Below, one piece after another: positions 16,431 to 26,084 of a stretch of 64,000 bases of DNA. The stretch's first letter is position 1. Every line of letters begins with the position of its first letter. A program made the position numbers and the translations under genes. The notes under the pieces were generated by a model. It was not told the origin of the DNA. It made no database searches and saw nothing but the letters and a program-made list of their open reading frames with translations. The DNA is from Paraburkholderia adhaesiva (GTDB lineage Bacteria > Pseudomonadota > Gammaproteobacteria > Burkholderiales > Burkholderiaceae), in the NCBI RefSeq assembly GCF_021390575.1, contig NZ_JAJEJQ010000002.1:1116001-1180000 (forward strand), in the 5' to 3' direction.

Positions 16431-18099
16431 TGTTACGGCTTTTTTGAAATGTCCGGTTCTGGCTCATTAGAGATGTCCGATTCCTGCCCTGGTTGAAGCG
16501 CACGCTCGCGTGAGGCGTCGACCAGGGGCGAACCATGAACGGACGTGAGCTGATCACGGCAAGCATGCGCGAACTCGAGCGGGTCAAGGTCATCGAGGCG
16601 GTCATTGAAGGCCGCCTGCGGTGTTTTCAGGCGGCTGAGCGGCTGCAGCTCGGCGTACGGCAGATCAGCCGGCTGTGCCGGCGCTATGAGGCCGCGGGTC
16701 CGGCCGGGCTGGTTTCGTCCAAACGCGGGCGGCCGAGCAACCGGGAACTGTCCATCGACCTGCGGGCCCGGGCCATGGCGCTGGTGCGCGAGCGCTACGC
16801 CGATTTCGGGCCGACGCTGGCCTGCGAGAAGCTGCGCGAGTGCCACGGGATGACGCTGGCCAGGGAGACCGTGCGCCGATGGATGCGCGATGCGGGCCTG
16901 TGGATTCCGCGCGCCCAGCGCCCGCCGAAGGTCTACCAGCCGCGTGCGCGGCGTGCGTGCCTGGGCGAGCTCATCCAGATCGACGGCAGCGACCACCGCT
17001 GGTTCGAGGACCGGGCGCCGGCCTGCACGCTGCTGGTGTACGTCGATGATGCGACGAGCCGGCTGATGCACCTGCACTTCACGCAGACCGAATCGACGTT
17101 CAGCTACTTTGAGGCCACGCGCGCGTACCTGGAGCGTCACGGCAAGCCGGTGGCACTGTACAGCGACCGCGCCAGCGTGTTCCGCAGCGTGAGCGCCGGC
17201 AAGACTGGCCACAGCGTGACGCACTTCGGGCGCGCAATGTACGAGCTGAACATCGACACGTTCTGCGCCAACAGCAGTTCGGCCAAGGGGCGGGTCGAGC
17301 GCGCACACCTGACGCTGCAGGACCGGCTCGTCAAGGAGCTGCGGCTGCGTGGCATCAGCACGGTGAGCAAGGCCAACGCGTATGCCCCCGCCTTCATGGC
17401 GGCCTACAACATGCGCTTCGCGAAGGCGCCGCGCAGCACGTTCGACGCGCACCGGCCGCTGCGCGGGGACGAGGATCTGGACGCCCTGCTCACCTGGCGC
17501 GAAACGCGGCGGGTGACGAAGTCGCTCACGGTGCAGTACGACCGCGTGATGTACCTGCTCGACGATACGCCCCAGAACCGCAGGCTCGTGCATCGCTACA
17601 TCGAGGTCTGGGAGTACCCGGATGGGCGCATCGAACTGCGGGCGCAGGCTCGCGTGCTGCCGTACCGCGAGTACGACCGGCTCACCGGGGTGGACCAGGG
17701 CGCGGTGATCGAGCACAAGCGGCTGGCACACGCACTGCAGGTGGCGCAGGCGCTGCAGGCGCAGCGCGACAATCGGCGTGCCTCGGGCTCGCCATCACGC
17801 ACGAATCAGGGTGAGCCGGTGCGTGCAAAGGCACGCGTGCCTGGCACGAAGAAGCAACGCGAGTTCACGCAGGCGGACATGGACGCGGTGATCGTGAAGC
17901 TGGCGCAGGCCCCAAAGTCAGATTCAAAACCGGGCCCGCGGTCTGCAAGGAGCCGCTGAATAGACGTCAGCGCCCTGCTGCTTCATCCTCTACCCTTCAA
18001 CACGATGGAAGTTCAACCCCGGAAAGACAGAATCAACTCCCTTCAAAACCGGACATTTCTATTGAGCCGGAGATCGGACATCTGTATCTGGCCATGACA
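16431..18099 (+). mobile_element. Complete IS of the IS1202/ISNCY type (copy B)
   Basis: About 1669 bp, TGT at 16431 to ACA at 18099. Terminal repeats match over about 50 bp, including paired ATGTCCG words at 16449/16473 and complementary words at 18051-18082, separated by GGCTCA. CAGG precedes the left end and CAGGT follows one base after the right end, so both copies appear to have used the same CAGGT target. The exact end may shift by one base. Confidence 0.75.
16535..17959 (+). CDS. IS1202/ISNCY-type DDE transposase
   Basis: 474 residues with the same layout as the copy A transposase: helix-turn-helix (FQAAERLQLGVRQISRLCRR), Asp in IQIDGSDHRWF, Asp in YSDRASVF, Glu in KGRVERAHLTLQ. The C-terminal tail is shorter than in copy A and ends in a basic Ser/Arg stretch. 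The frame is intact. Higher third-position GC than copy A suggests the two arrived separately rather than by local duplication. Confidence 0.88.
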   Translation: MNGRELITASMRELERVKVIEAVIEGRLRCFQAAERLQLGVRQISRLCRRYEAAGPAGLVSSKRGRPSNRELSIDLRARAMALVRERYADFGPTLACEKLRECHGMTLARETVRRWMRDAGLWIPRAQRPPKVYQPRARRACLGELIQIDGSDHRWFEDRAPACTLLVYVDDATSRLMHLHFTQTESTFSYFEATRAYLERHGKPVALYSDRASVFRSVSAGKTGHSVTHFGRAMYELNIDTFCANSSSAKGRVERAHLTLQDRLVKELRLRGISTVSKANAYAPAFMAAYNMRFAKAPRSTFDAHRPLRGDEDLDALLTWRETRRVTKSLTVQYDRVMYLLDDTPQNRRLVHRYIEVWEYPDGRIELRAQARVLPYREYDRLTGVDQGAVIEHKRLAHALQVAQALQAQRDNRRASGSPSRTNQGEPVRAKARVPGTKKQREFTQADMDAVIVKLAQAPKSDSKPGPRSARSR

Positions 18100-18226
18100 T
18101 CAGGTGCGGATCCCAAATAGATTGAATGGCCGCCTCCCGCCTTAAGTGGCCGTCCGAAGGCGCAGACTCGCGTCCAGAGCGTGCCACATTGCTGGCTCGG
18201 CAGGTCCTGCCGCCAAGGATAACCAG

Positions 18227-18895
18227 ATGGAACCCACGACCATCGCCATCGACCTGGTCACGCGCGTTTCCCAGATTCACTATGTCGAGCCTGAGACCGG
18301 CACGATTCACAGCAAGGTACTCAAGCGCGCCCAACTCGTGCCGTTCTTAGCCAACCGACCTGCGAGCCGTGTCGTCATGGAAGCCTGTGGCGGCGCCCAT
18401 CACTGAGCCCGCGTCCTGGCACGGCTTGGCCACGACGTGCGGCTCATTGCAGCCCAGTTCGTGCGGCCATTTGTGCAGTCGAAGAAGAATGACGCAGTCG
18501 ACGCCGCAACAATCTGGGAAGCCGCCTGGCGTCCGGGCATGCGCTTCGTAGCCGTCAAGACCGAAGACCAGCAGGCCATGCTGGCGATGCACCGCACACG
18601 CCGGCAACTGGTCCGGATTCGCGTCATGTAGGTCAACCAGTTTCGTAGACTGCTCTATGAACTCGGCGTCGTGTTACCGCACGGCCGCCGGGCGTCGATG
18701 GACGCCGCCAAAGCCGCGCTGGCGTCACTGGCCGACCCGTTGCGAGCCATGCTGGCTCACAGCCTGCAGGACCAGTTCTCGCGACTTCGCGGACTCGACG
18801 AGCAGATCGCGCAGATCGAACGGCATATCTACAATCGGCAACGCCTGCGCGCCTCTATCGACTTTCCTACCCCATCGACTACCAGACAAGGCTAA
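18227..18895 (+). pseudogene. IS110-family transposase, broken by stops and truncated
   Basis: One reading frame from the ATG at 18227 (MEPTTIAIDLVTRVSQIHYV) encodes the N-terminal RuvC-like DEDD domain of an IS110 transposase, including MEACGGAHH and KKNDAVDAATIWEA. It is interrupted by TGA at 18404-18406, where the family normally has Trp, and by TAG at 18629-18631. It ends at a stop at 18893-18895, before the C-terminal serine-containing domain. The copy is therefore dead. It abuts the 3' end of the hydrogenase operon. Confidence 0.85.
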
Positions 18896-18969
18896 TTGCC
18901 GTGTAACTCACTGTACGTGAGAACAAGCCAGCATCAATTCCGCACAAAAGAAATGAGCACTCCCGCGCA

Positions 18970-20016
18970 TCAACAAATGCGAGGTAACACTTCGCCGTTT
19001 AACCAGTCAACCAACCGTTCACCACCAAACGACGTCTGCATCCGCACGAAACCGTGCGGATCATCCGTGACTTCGCCGACCAGCGCAGCATCGCGGCCGA
19101 GCGGATGGTCGCGCATCGCGTCGACGAGTGCCGGTGCGTCCGCCATCGCACACACGGCGATCAGCTTGCCCTCGTTCGCGATATAGAGCGGGTCGAGGCC
19201 ATAGAACTCGCAGACGGCTCGCACGGCGGGCCGGATCGGCAGCGCCTCTTCCCGCATGCGGATGCCGACGCCCGACTGATGGCAAATTTCGTTGAGCGTA
19301 TTGCCGAGGCCGCCGCGGGTCGGATCGCGCATCAGCCGCAACGATGGACACGCCTCGAGCAGTCGCGCGGTCAGGCCATTGAGCGCGGCGCAATCCGAGA
19401 CGATGCAGCTATCGAAGCCGAGATCATCCCGTTGGGACAACACGGCGAGACCGTGCTCGGCGAGATATCCGGATACCAGCACCGCGTCGCCTGGCTGCGC
19501 GTTGGCACCATCCAGCTCGATGCCCGGCGGCACGACGCCGACGCCCGCCGTGGTGATGAACAATCCGTCGGCTTTGCCGCGTTCAACCACTTTCGTGTCG
19601 CCGGCGACGATCTGCACGCCGGCGTTGCGCGCGGCCTCTGCCATCGACCCGACGACGCGCACGAGCGTCTCGAAAGGCAAGCCCTCTTCCAGAATGAAAC
19701 CGGCACTCAGATAAAGCGGCTGCGCGCCGCCGACGGAAAGGTCGTTGACCGTGCCGTTGACGGCAAGCGCGCCAATGTCGCCGCCAGGGAAGAACAGCGG
19801 CGCGACGACGTGGCAGTCGGTACTCATCGCGAGACGTCCGGCAACGGCTGGCATGATGGCCTGGTCGTTACCCTGCGCAAGCCACGCGTTGTCGAATGCC
19901 GGGGCGAATACTTCAGCGATAAGCTGTGCACTGGCGCGGCCGCCGGCGCCGTGCGTCATGTCAATGCGGCCGTGCTTTAGGTCGAGACGGTGACCGTGGG
20001 AGAAGTGGCGTGTCAT
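18970..20016 (-). CDS. hypE: HypE, carbamoyl-dehydratase of [NiFe] cofactor cyanide synthesis
   Basis: 348 residues of the PurM-like HypE family. HypE accepts the carbamoyl group from HypF on its C-terminal cysteine and dehydrates it to thiocyanate, giving the CN ligands of the active-site iron. The required C-terminal cysteine is present (VLPRIC). Further family motifs are DPTRGGL and HGAGGRAS near the N-terminus. The start shares a base with the hypD stop (TGATG). It is the last gene of the operon; the expected hypX/hoxA genes do not follow, and an IS110 remnant lies 75 bases beyond. Confidence 0.95.
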   Translation of the reverse strand: MTRHFSHGHRLDLKHGRIDMTHGAGGRASAQLIAEVFAPAFDNAWLAQGNDQAIMPAVAGRLAMSTDCHVVAPLFFPGGDIGALAVNGTVNDLSVGGAQPLYLSAGFILEEGLPFETLVRVVGSMAEAARNAGVQIVAGDTKVVERGKADGLFITTAGVGVVPPGIELDGANAQPGDAVLVSGYLAEHGLAVLSQRDDLGFDSCIVSDCAALNGLTARLLEACPSLRLMRDPTRGGLGNTLNEICHQSGVGIRMREEALPIRPAVRAVCEFYGLDPLYIANEGKLIAVCAMADAPALVDAMRDHPLGRDAALVGEVTDDPHGFVRMQTSFGGERLVDWLNGEVLPRIC

Positions 20017-21152
20017 CAGTGGGCAGATCCGGTCGCGACGGCGACGTCGACATCGTTGAAGCGGGCATACTGGTAATGCGCTGCGCAGGCGCCCTCACTC
20101 GACACCATGCAGGCGCCAAGCGGGGTTGCGGGCGTGCATGCGGTGCCGAACACCTTGCAGTCGGTCGGCTTGCAGCGGCCACGCAGGATCTGGCCGCACT
20201 GACATGCCTTCACGTCGGCGGCGGGATGCGCAGACAGCTGAAAACGCTTTTCCGCGTCCCATTGGGCGAACGGAGCGCGAATAGCGAGCGCACTGTCTGG
20301 GACGAGCCCAAGCCCGCGCCATTCGAATTCGTCACGCAACTCGAACGTCTGCGCGACGATGGCCTGCGCCTTCAGGTTGCCCGCGTCTGTGACGGCACGA
20401 GTGAACTGGTTTTCGGTATCCGCGCGCCCTTCGTTGATCTGCATGACGAGCATCAGCACGGCCTGCAGTACGTCGAGTGGTTCGAAACCGGTGACGACCA
20501 CCGGCTTGCGATAGTCGTGCGCGACTGCGCGATACGGTGCCATGCCAATGATCGTGCTCACGTGCGATGGGCCGATGAAGCCGTCGAGGTTCGCGTCGCC
20601 GTCGGCAAGCAGGTGACGCATGGCGGCGGGCGTCAGCACGTGATTGCTGAACACGCTGAAGTTTTCGAGCCGCTCGGCCTGAGCCGTGAGCAGCGCAATG
20701 GCGGTGGGCGGGGTCGTCGTCTCGAAGCCAATGCCGACGAACACAACCTGCCGCTCCGGCATCGTGCGGGCGAGCGCGAGCGCATCGGCGCAGGAATAAA
20801 CGAGGCGCACGTCGGCGCCTGCCGCGCGGGCCTTGTACAGGCTCATCCGGTGCGACGCGGGCACGCGCAGCAGATCGCCGTAGGTGCAGAGCGTGACGCG
20901 ATGCTCGAGCGCAAGTTCTATCGCACTGTCGATACGCGCGACCGGCAGCACGCACACCGGACAGCCGGGGCCGTGAATCAGTTCGATGCCAGGCGGCAAC
21001 AGTGCGGTCAAGCCATATCGTGCGATGGCGTGCGTGTGGCCGCCGCAGAACTCCATCAGGCGATAGCTGCGTCCCGGCTCGACAACTGCATGAATGCGCG
21101 AGGCAATCTTGCGCGCGAGCTCGCCGTTGCGAAAATCGTCGACGTATTTCAT
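20016..21152 (-). CDS. hypD: HypD, Fe-S scaffold for Fe(CN)2CO assembly
   Basis: 378 residues from the ATG at 21152 (MKYVDDFRNGELARKI). HypD, with HypC, holds the iron while CN and CO are attached. Family motifs are intact: FCGGHTHAI, GPGCPVCV and the Cys-rich C-terminal part binding a [4Fe-4S] cluster (CQCGQILRGRCKPTDC). The start overlaps the hypC stop (ATGA). A longer frame upstream runs into hypC and is not needed. Confidence 0.95.
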   Translation of the reverse strand: MKYVDDFRNGELARKIASRIHAVVEPGRSYRLMEFCGGHTHAIARYGLTALLPPGIELIHGPGCPVCVLPVARIDSAIELALEHRVTLCTYGDLLRVPASHRMSLYKARAAGADVRLVYSCADALALARTMPERQVVFVGIGFETTTPPTAIALLTAQAERLENFSVFSNHVLTPAAMRHLLADGDANLDGFIGPSHVSTIIGMAPYRAVAHDYRKPVVVTGFEPLDVLQAVLMLVMQINEGRADTENQFTRAVTDAGNLKAQAIVAQTFELRDEFEWRGLGLVPDSALAIRAPFAQWDAEKRFQLSAHPAADVKACQCGQILRGRCKPTDCKVFGTACTPATPLGACMVSSEGACAAHYQYARFNDVDVAVATGSAH

Positions 21153-21424
21153 GCCGGTGCTCCGCCCGATGTTACGGCGGGTGTCCTGTCCATTTCGTTC
21201 CCGTCGCACGAAGCCGCGAGTGCGGCGAGCTGGGCGAGCGTCGCGTCCGCCTGTGCGCGATCGAGCTTCCCGATCGCATAGCCCACATGCAGCAGCACGA
21301 AGTCACCAGGGGCAACGTCTTCGACGAGCGCGAGCGAGATTTCGCGCGTGACGCCATCGACGCTGACGCGGGCGCACTCCCCCGCCAACAATTCGACGAC
21401 TTCGACAGGCATGGCTAGACACAT
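21149..21424 (-). CDS. hypC: HypC, hydrogenase assembly chaperone
   Basis: 91 residues starting MCLAMPVEVVEL. The essential N-terminal Cys2, which carries the Fe(CN)2CO unit, is present. Works with HypD and then delivers the iron to the large-subunit precursor. It is distinct from the second HypC-like protein HoxL in this operon (28164-28472). Confidence 0.95.
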   Translation of the reverse strand: MCLAMPVEVVELLAGECARVSVDGVTREISLALVEDVAPGDFVLLHVGYAIGKLDRAQADATLAQLAALAASCDGNEMDRTPAVTSGGAPA

Positions 21425-21437
21425 GGTCGGATTCCTT

Positions 21438-23783
21438 TCACTTCGAACGGTTGTGCAGCGCCGGGACAGCGGGAGACTGCAGTTGCTGGATGGCGGCCCA
21501 CGCCTGGCCGTAGCTGATTGCTTCGTCGCCGGGTGGCAAGCTGCGGGCTTGCAGCAGCGTGCAGCGGACGTAACGCAACACGTCTCGCAAGCCCGATATC
21601 AACACCGGATTCGCGCAGCAGCCGCCGGCGAGCGCGATCGTTCTGATGCCGGTTGCGCGCATTGCATGGCACAGCCAGTCGCCCAGCGCCGCTGCAAGCG
21701 TTGCATGCCAGTTGCTGGCGATTTCGGCGGGATCGCGCACATCAACAAGCCGGCGTGCGAGCGGCAACAGGTCGAGGTCGAAGCCGTCGATGCGCCAGCC
21801 TTGAGCATACGAAGGCGCCGGGCGCGAGAGTGCTTCGAGCTTCATTGCGGCCTCACCTTCATATTGCTGGGCAGGACAGATGCCGGCGAGTCCGGCGATG
21901 GCGTCGAACCAGCGGCCGAGGCTGGTCGTGGTCGGGCAGTTAAAGCCGCGTTCGATCTGCCGGTAGAGCCGCGAGGCAGTCGTTGCGTCGATCGTGGGCA
22001 GCGGCCGGTGCGCGCCCGGTTCGAGCGTATGCAGCAACGCAGCCGCCATGCGCCACGGCGCGCGGGCGGCCGCATCCGCGCCCGGCAGCGGCAGTGGACT
22101 CAGATGACCGAGACGCCGCGCATGGCCGTTCTCGACGAGCAGCAGCTCTCCGCCCCAGGCGCCGCCGTCGTCGCCCCAACCGAAACCGTCGAGCGCAAGA
22201 CCTAGCGCGGGACCGGTATGGCCATTCTCGGCGAGCACGGCGGCGACGTGCGCATGATGATGCTGAACGCGCAGCAACGGGACGTTCCAGTGCAGGGCCA
22301 GCCTTTCGGCCACGCGGGTCGAATAGAGGTCGGGCTGGCGGTCGCAGGCGACGGCGTCGGGCACGGAATGCTGGCGGCGCAGATACCGTTCGACGGTTTC
22401 TTCGAGCAGTTCGCACACGTTCGGATTGCCAAGATCGCCAAGGTACGGCGATACGTCCGCGAACCGGCCCGCCGTGAGCGTGACGGTGCATTTTTTCTGC
22501 GCGCCGAGCGCGAGCACGGACGGTCCATCCGCAGGCAACGGCACCGGCTCCGGCACATAGCCGCGCGCACGGCGCAGCATGACCGCCGGTGACGAACGCG
22601 CAGCGAGCACGACGCTGTCGTCGCAGCGCACTGCGATTCGGCGGTCGTGGTCGAGTATCGCGTCGGCGATGCCGGCAAGGATGTCCCCCGCTTCGCCGGG
22701 ATCCGCGACGAGTGGTTCGCCAGACCGGTTCGCGCTGGTCGCGACGAGGATCGCCGGCTGGGCTTTGCCGAGCCATTGCGTACCGCCTGGCTGGCCCAAC
22801 GCCTGATGAAACAGCAGATATTGAACCGGTGTGCTGGGCAGCATCACGCCGAGCCGGTTCAGGCCTGGCGCCACACCCGTCAGCGTCTGGCCGTCGAGAC
22901 GCGGCAGCACCACGATCGGCCGCGCCGCCAAAGCGAGCAGGTTCGCGTGCGTCTCATCGGCGAGGTCTACCCATTGCGCAGCCGACGCCAGGTTGGGTAC
23001 CAGCAGCGCCAGCGGTTTCGTCGGCCGGCGCTTGCGCTGGCGCAGCCGTGCCACGGCGGCGGGATTCGTTGCGTCGCAGATCAACTGGAAGCCACCAAGC
23101 CCCTCGACGGCAACGATCTCGCCACGGGAGATTGCGGCCCACGCTAGCGCGACCGGATCGACGTCCGGTTGACCGTCAAGCTCTGCATGACTTGCGCCCA
23201 TGCCGGGGTATCGGAAACGCAACCTGGGTCCGCAATCGGGACAGGCAATCGTTTCCGAATGAAAGCGCCGGTCGGCGGGATCGCCGTATTCGGCCGCGCA
23301 ACGCGCACACGGCAAGAAAGCCGCCATGCTCGTGTGCGCGCGGTCGTAAGGCGTGCGATGCGTCAGCGTAAAGCGCGGACCGCAGTCGGTACAGCAAATG
23401 AACGGGTGACGCCAGCGCCGTCCGCCTTCGTCAAACAGTTCGTCGAGACAGGCGTCGCAGAGAGTCGAATCGGCGGGGATGCGGCTTTGGCCTTTCGCGT
23501 CGTCGGTACTGTTCGCGATCTGAAAATGGCGCCGAAGCGGATCAGGGGTGTCCGACGTCCGCTGCACCGCCGCGATGCGCGCGAGCGGCGGCAGCGTTGT
23601 CGTCAGGGCGGTACCGAATGCATCCAGATCGCGCCGTTCACCCTGTATGTCGATATGCACACCGTGCGTGCCGTTGCGAATTTCGCCGCTCAGGTTCAGG
23701 CGCTGCGCGAGCCGCCAGACGAAGGGACGAAATCCGACGCCCTGCACGACGCCGCTGACCTTGAGACGCTCACGCTCGATCAC
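21438..23783 (-). CDS. hypF: HypF, carbamoyltransferase
   Basis: 781 residues with the full family architecture: acylphosphatase domain (VQGVGFRPFVWRLA near residue 13), two zinc fingers (CDACLDE...CTDCGPR and CARCAAE...CPDCGPR, about 108-185), a YrdC-like domain (about 200-385) and a Kae1-like carbamoyltransferase domain with HHHAHVAAVLAE. It makes carbamoyl-adenylate from carbamoyl phosphate and passes the group to HypE. It overlaps hypB by 4 bp. Length and motifs are normal. Confidence 0.95.
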   Translation of the reverse strand: MIERERLKVSGVVQGVGFRPFVWRLAQRLNLSGEIRNGTHGVHIDIQGERRDLDAFGTALTTTLPPLARIAAVQRTSDTPDPLRRHFQIANSTDDAKGQSRIPADSTLCDACLDELFDEGGRRWRHPFICCTDCGPRFTLTHRTPYDRAHTSMAAFLPCARCAAEYGDPADRRFHSETIACPDCGPRLRFRYPGMGASHAELDGQPDVDPVALAWAAISRGEIVAVEGLGGFQLICDATNPAAVARLRQRKRRPTKPLALLVPNLASAAQWVDLADETHANLLALAARPIVVLPRLDGQTLTGVAPGLNRLGVMLPSTPVQYLLFHQALGQPGGTQWLGKAQPAILVATSANRSGEPLVADPGEAGDILAGIADAILDHDRRIAVRCDDSVVLAARSSPAVMLRRARGYVPEPVPLPADGPSVLALGAQKKCTVTLTAGRFADVSPYLGDLGNPNVCELLEETVERYLRRQHSVPDAVACDRQPDLYSTRVAERLALHWNVPLLRVQHHHAHVAAVLAENGHTGPALGLALDGFGWGDDGGAWGGELLLVENGHARRLGHLSPLPLPGADAAARAPWRMAAALLHTLEPGAHRPLPTIDATTASRLYRQIERGFNCPTTTSLGRWFDAIAGLAGICPAQQYEGEAAMKLEALSRPAPSYAQGWRIDGFDLDLLPLARRLVDVRDPAEIASNWHATLAAALGDWLCHAMRATGIRTIALAGGCCANPVLISGLRDVLRYVRCTLLQARSLPPGDEAISYGQAWAAIQQLQSPAVPALHNRSK

Positions 23784-24649
23784 GATACGACATGCTCCCC
23801 GTTACGTTTCTGATCGGCAACCGCCTGCGCGAGCGCGCGCCCGGCGCGCAGCCAGTCGAGCCACTGGTCGAAACCTTCGCCGGTTCGCGCCGACACACAA
23901 AGGATCTCAATGGAAGGATTGACGCGTCGTGCGTACTCGAGCGCGGTGTTCACGTCGAAGTCGAGATGCGGCAGCAGATCGGTCTTGTTCAGCAGCATCA
24001 GTTGCGCGGCGGCGAACATATCCGGATATTTAAGCGGCTTGTCTTCGCCTTCGGTCACCGACAGCACGACGACCTTGTGTGCCTCGCCGAGGTCGAACGA
24101 GGCCGGACACACGAGATTGCCGACGTTTTCGATCAGCAGAAGGCCGAGCGCGTCTTGCGGCAGTCGATCGAGCGCGTGCCCGACCATGTGCGCATCGAGA
24201 TGGCATCCCTTGCCCGTGTTGATCTGCACGGCCGGTACGCCGGTTGCGCGGACGCGCTCGGCGTCGTTGGCGGTCTGCTGGTCGCCCTCGATCACGGCGA
24301 CCGGCATCTCGGCGCTGAGTGCGGACACCGTACGCACCAGCAGCGAGGTCTTGCCGGACCCGGGGCTCGATACGAGGTTCAGTGCGAACACGCCACGTTC
24401 GCGTAGCCGCTCGCGATTCGCGGCGGCATAGTGGTTGTTTTCGTGCAGGATTTCACGTTCGAGCTGGACATGACGCCCACCGGTATCGTGTGGATGTGCA
24501 TGGTCGTGGTGGTGATCGTGCGTGTGCCCGTGAGCTGGAGTGTGCGCGTGAGCGTGATCGTGTCCGTGCCCGTGGGCATGGAGTGTCGTCCATGAACCGT
24601 CGCTCTCGATCCGGGGTTCGGATGTAGCGCACCCGCAAGTCGTACACAT
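23780..24649 (-). CDS. hypB: HypB, GTPase for nickel insertion with His-rich region
   Basis: 289 residues. The N-terminal CTTCGCA motif is a high-affinity nickel site. Residues about 24-55 are a histidine repeat (AHGHGHDHAHAH and so on) for nickel storage. The GTPase domain has the P-loop SSPGSGKTS, ENVGNLVCP and NKTDLLP. HypB hydrolyses GTP while delivering nickel, with HypA, to the large subunit. The His-rich tract is encoded by a repetitive CATG/CGTG stretch at about 24485-24580. Confidence 0.95.
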   Translation of the reverse strand: MCTTCGCATSEPRIESDGSWTTLHAHGHGHDHAHAHTPAHGHTHDHHHDHAHPHDTGGRHVQLEREILHENNHYAAANRERLRERGVFALNLVSSPGSGKTSLLVRTVSALSAEMPVAVIEGDQQTANDAERVRATGVPAVQINTGKGCHLDAHMVGHALDRLPQDALGLLLIENVGNLVCPASFDLGEAHKVVVLSVTEGEDKPLKYPDMFAAAQLMLLNKTDLLPHLDFDVNTALEYARRVNPSIEILCVSARTGEGFDQWLDWLRAGRALAQAVADQKRNGEHVVS

Positions 24650-24739
24650 GATGTTGTCCTCCAGTTTTTGCGCGCCGTCGCGCGATGGTTGGATGAGTCC
24701 GTTTCGCCAGACGCCCCGGTTATTGTTTTGCGTTACGTG

Positions 24740-25081
24740 TCAGTCGACGACCATGCCGACGACGCGCATCTGGTCACCGTCCGTCACCGCAAGCTGATAG
24801 CTCCCGCAGGCAGGGCAACCTTCGCCGCGCTGCCGCACCTCGACCGTGCCCGCACATCGCATGCACCACGCGTGACCGGGCGGCTCGTGAATCGTTACGG
24901 TGCTGCCGCTGGCAACCGAGCCGCGCAGCGCCACGTCGAGGGAAAAGCGTAACGCGCTGGTATCGACGTTCGCGAGTTGTCCGACTTCCAGCTCGATTTC
25001 GCGGATGCGCCGGTAACTGTGGCGGCGCGCTTCGCCCTCGATCAGGTCGCGGATGCTTTGTGCAAGGGACATTTCATGCAT
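24740..25081 (-). CDS. hypA: HypA, nickel chaperone
   Basis: 113 residues from MHEMSLAQSIRD. His2 is the family's nickel ligand. The zinc site is CMRCAGTVEV...CPACGSYQL. HypA brings nickel to the hydrogenase large subunit together with HypB. It overlaps hoxV by 8 bases. The 90 bases between hypA and hypB form the largest gap within the hyp part of the operon. Confidence 0.94.
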   Translation of the reverse strand: MHEMSLAQSIRDLIEGEARRHSYRRIREIELEVGQLANVDTSALRFSLDVALRGSVASGSTVTIHEPPGHAWCMRCAGTVEVRQRGEGCPACGSYQLAVTDGDQMRVVGMVVD

Positions 25082-26084
25082 GACGGTCGACCTCGATACG
25101 GTACGGCGCGCAGGGATCGAGCAACAGCGCGAGACGTTGCGCAAGGGGTTGCGCGGCGCTCCATCGCAGACCGCGAAGCGCGTCCGGCAGCAGGCTGGTC
25201 CGGCCAAAGTTCCACCAGGTCGGCGGTACGATCCGGTACGCTGCGACCCTGCCATTTTCGACGCGTGCAAGATGCACGAGCAGACCCCGCGCGCAATACG
25301 CCCACCCGATGCCGATGTCGCCCTGCCGCAGGCTGCCTGCCGCGCGGGACGCACGATTCGCGCAAAGACGGGCGAGGTGTTGCAGCCGCAAAATCATCAA
25401 TGCGCTCGCGAGGTCAGGCGCCGCGCCGGGGGCGTCCCAGAGATCCGCATGGGCGGGCCAGCCGGAACCGGATGTATCGGTTGCGTTCGCATCGCGGGCG
25501 AGTAGAACCGCTGCGGCATTTTCATGCACGTTGCGCAGGACATTCGCCGGCATGACCGTTACTGGACGTTCAGCGCGCTCGAGCAACTCGTGCAGCCAGC
25601 GCGCCGGCAGCGTTCCAGTGCTTTCAGCCCAGTTCGCGAGGTCGGACTTCGGCAATGTCAGCCACGCGGCCGCGGACATCCCGAACACGTGGTGCTCGCA
25701 GAAATCGGCGATGCGCGCTCGCGAGTCGAGTCGCGCCCACTGTGCGATCACGTCTTTCGTCCAGGCCGCGCCGAACATGGCGGGGAAATCGATCAGCCAG
25801 CGCCGCAGCGTTTCGCGCGCCGCTTCCAGCTCGACCGGCTCGGAGTCCGCGGCATCTGGCGAAGGCGTTTCCACCGCTGCGGCGAGTGCGTACGCGGAAG
25901 CCGCGCACTGCGCGTGGCGGCACAGGACGAGTGTCGTGTTCAGCAGTGCCCGGACCTCCGCCGCGCCGCGCCCGATCAGGAGACGCTCGACGGGCAGCGG
26001 CGACCACTGGCTCGCAACTGTGTGCACACGTTCGGCGTCGCCGCGCAACGTCAGCGTCAGAACCGGAACCTGCAAAGAGATCAT
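25074..26084 (-). CDS. hoxV: HoxV/HupK-like hydrogenase assembly scaffold
   Basis: 336 residues from MISLQVPVLTLTLRGDAERV. HoxV (HupK) resembles the hydrogenase large subunit but lacks its metal ligands, and is thought to act as a scaffold for Fe(CN)2CO during aerobic maturation. The identification rests mainly on position between hoxT and hypA and on family-like segments (LLIGRGAAEVRALLN, ARGLLVHLARVENGRVAAYR). It overlaps hoxT by 4 bp. Confidence 0.85.
   Translation of the reverse strand: MISLQVPVLTLTLRGDAERVHTVASQWSPLPVERLLIGRGAAEVRALLNTTLVLCRHAQCAASAYALAAAVETPSPDAADSEPVELEAARETLRRWLIDFPAMFGAAWTKDVIAQWARLDSRARIADFCEHHVFGMSAAAWLTLPKSDLANWAESTGTLPARWLHELLERAERPVTVMPANVLRNVHENAAAVLLARDANATDTSGSGWPAHADLWDAPGAAPDLASALMILRLQHLARLCANRASRAAGSLRQGDIGIGWAYCARGLLVHLARVENGRVAAYRIVPPTWWNFGRTSLLPDALRGLRWSAAQPLAQRLALLLDPCAPYRIEVDRHA

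Noticed and set aside
14768..17731. Long minus-strand frames (435 and 432 residues) opposite the two transposases
   Set aside because: They are antisense shadows with His/Arg/Leu-rich text, present in both copies only because the transposases are homologous.
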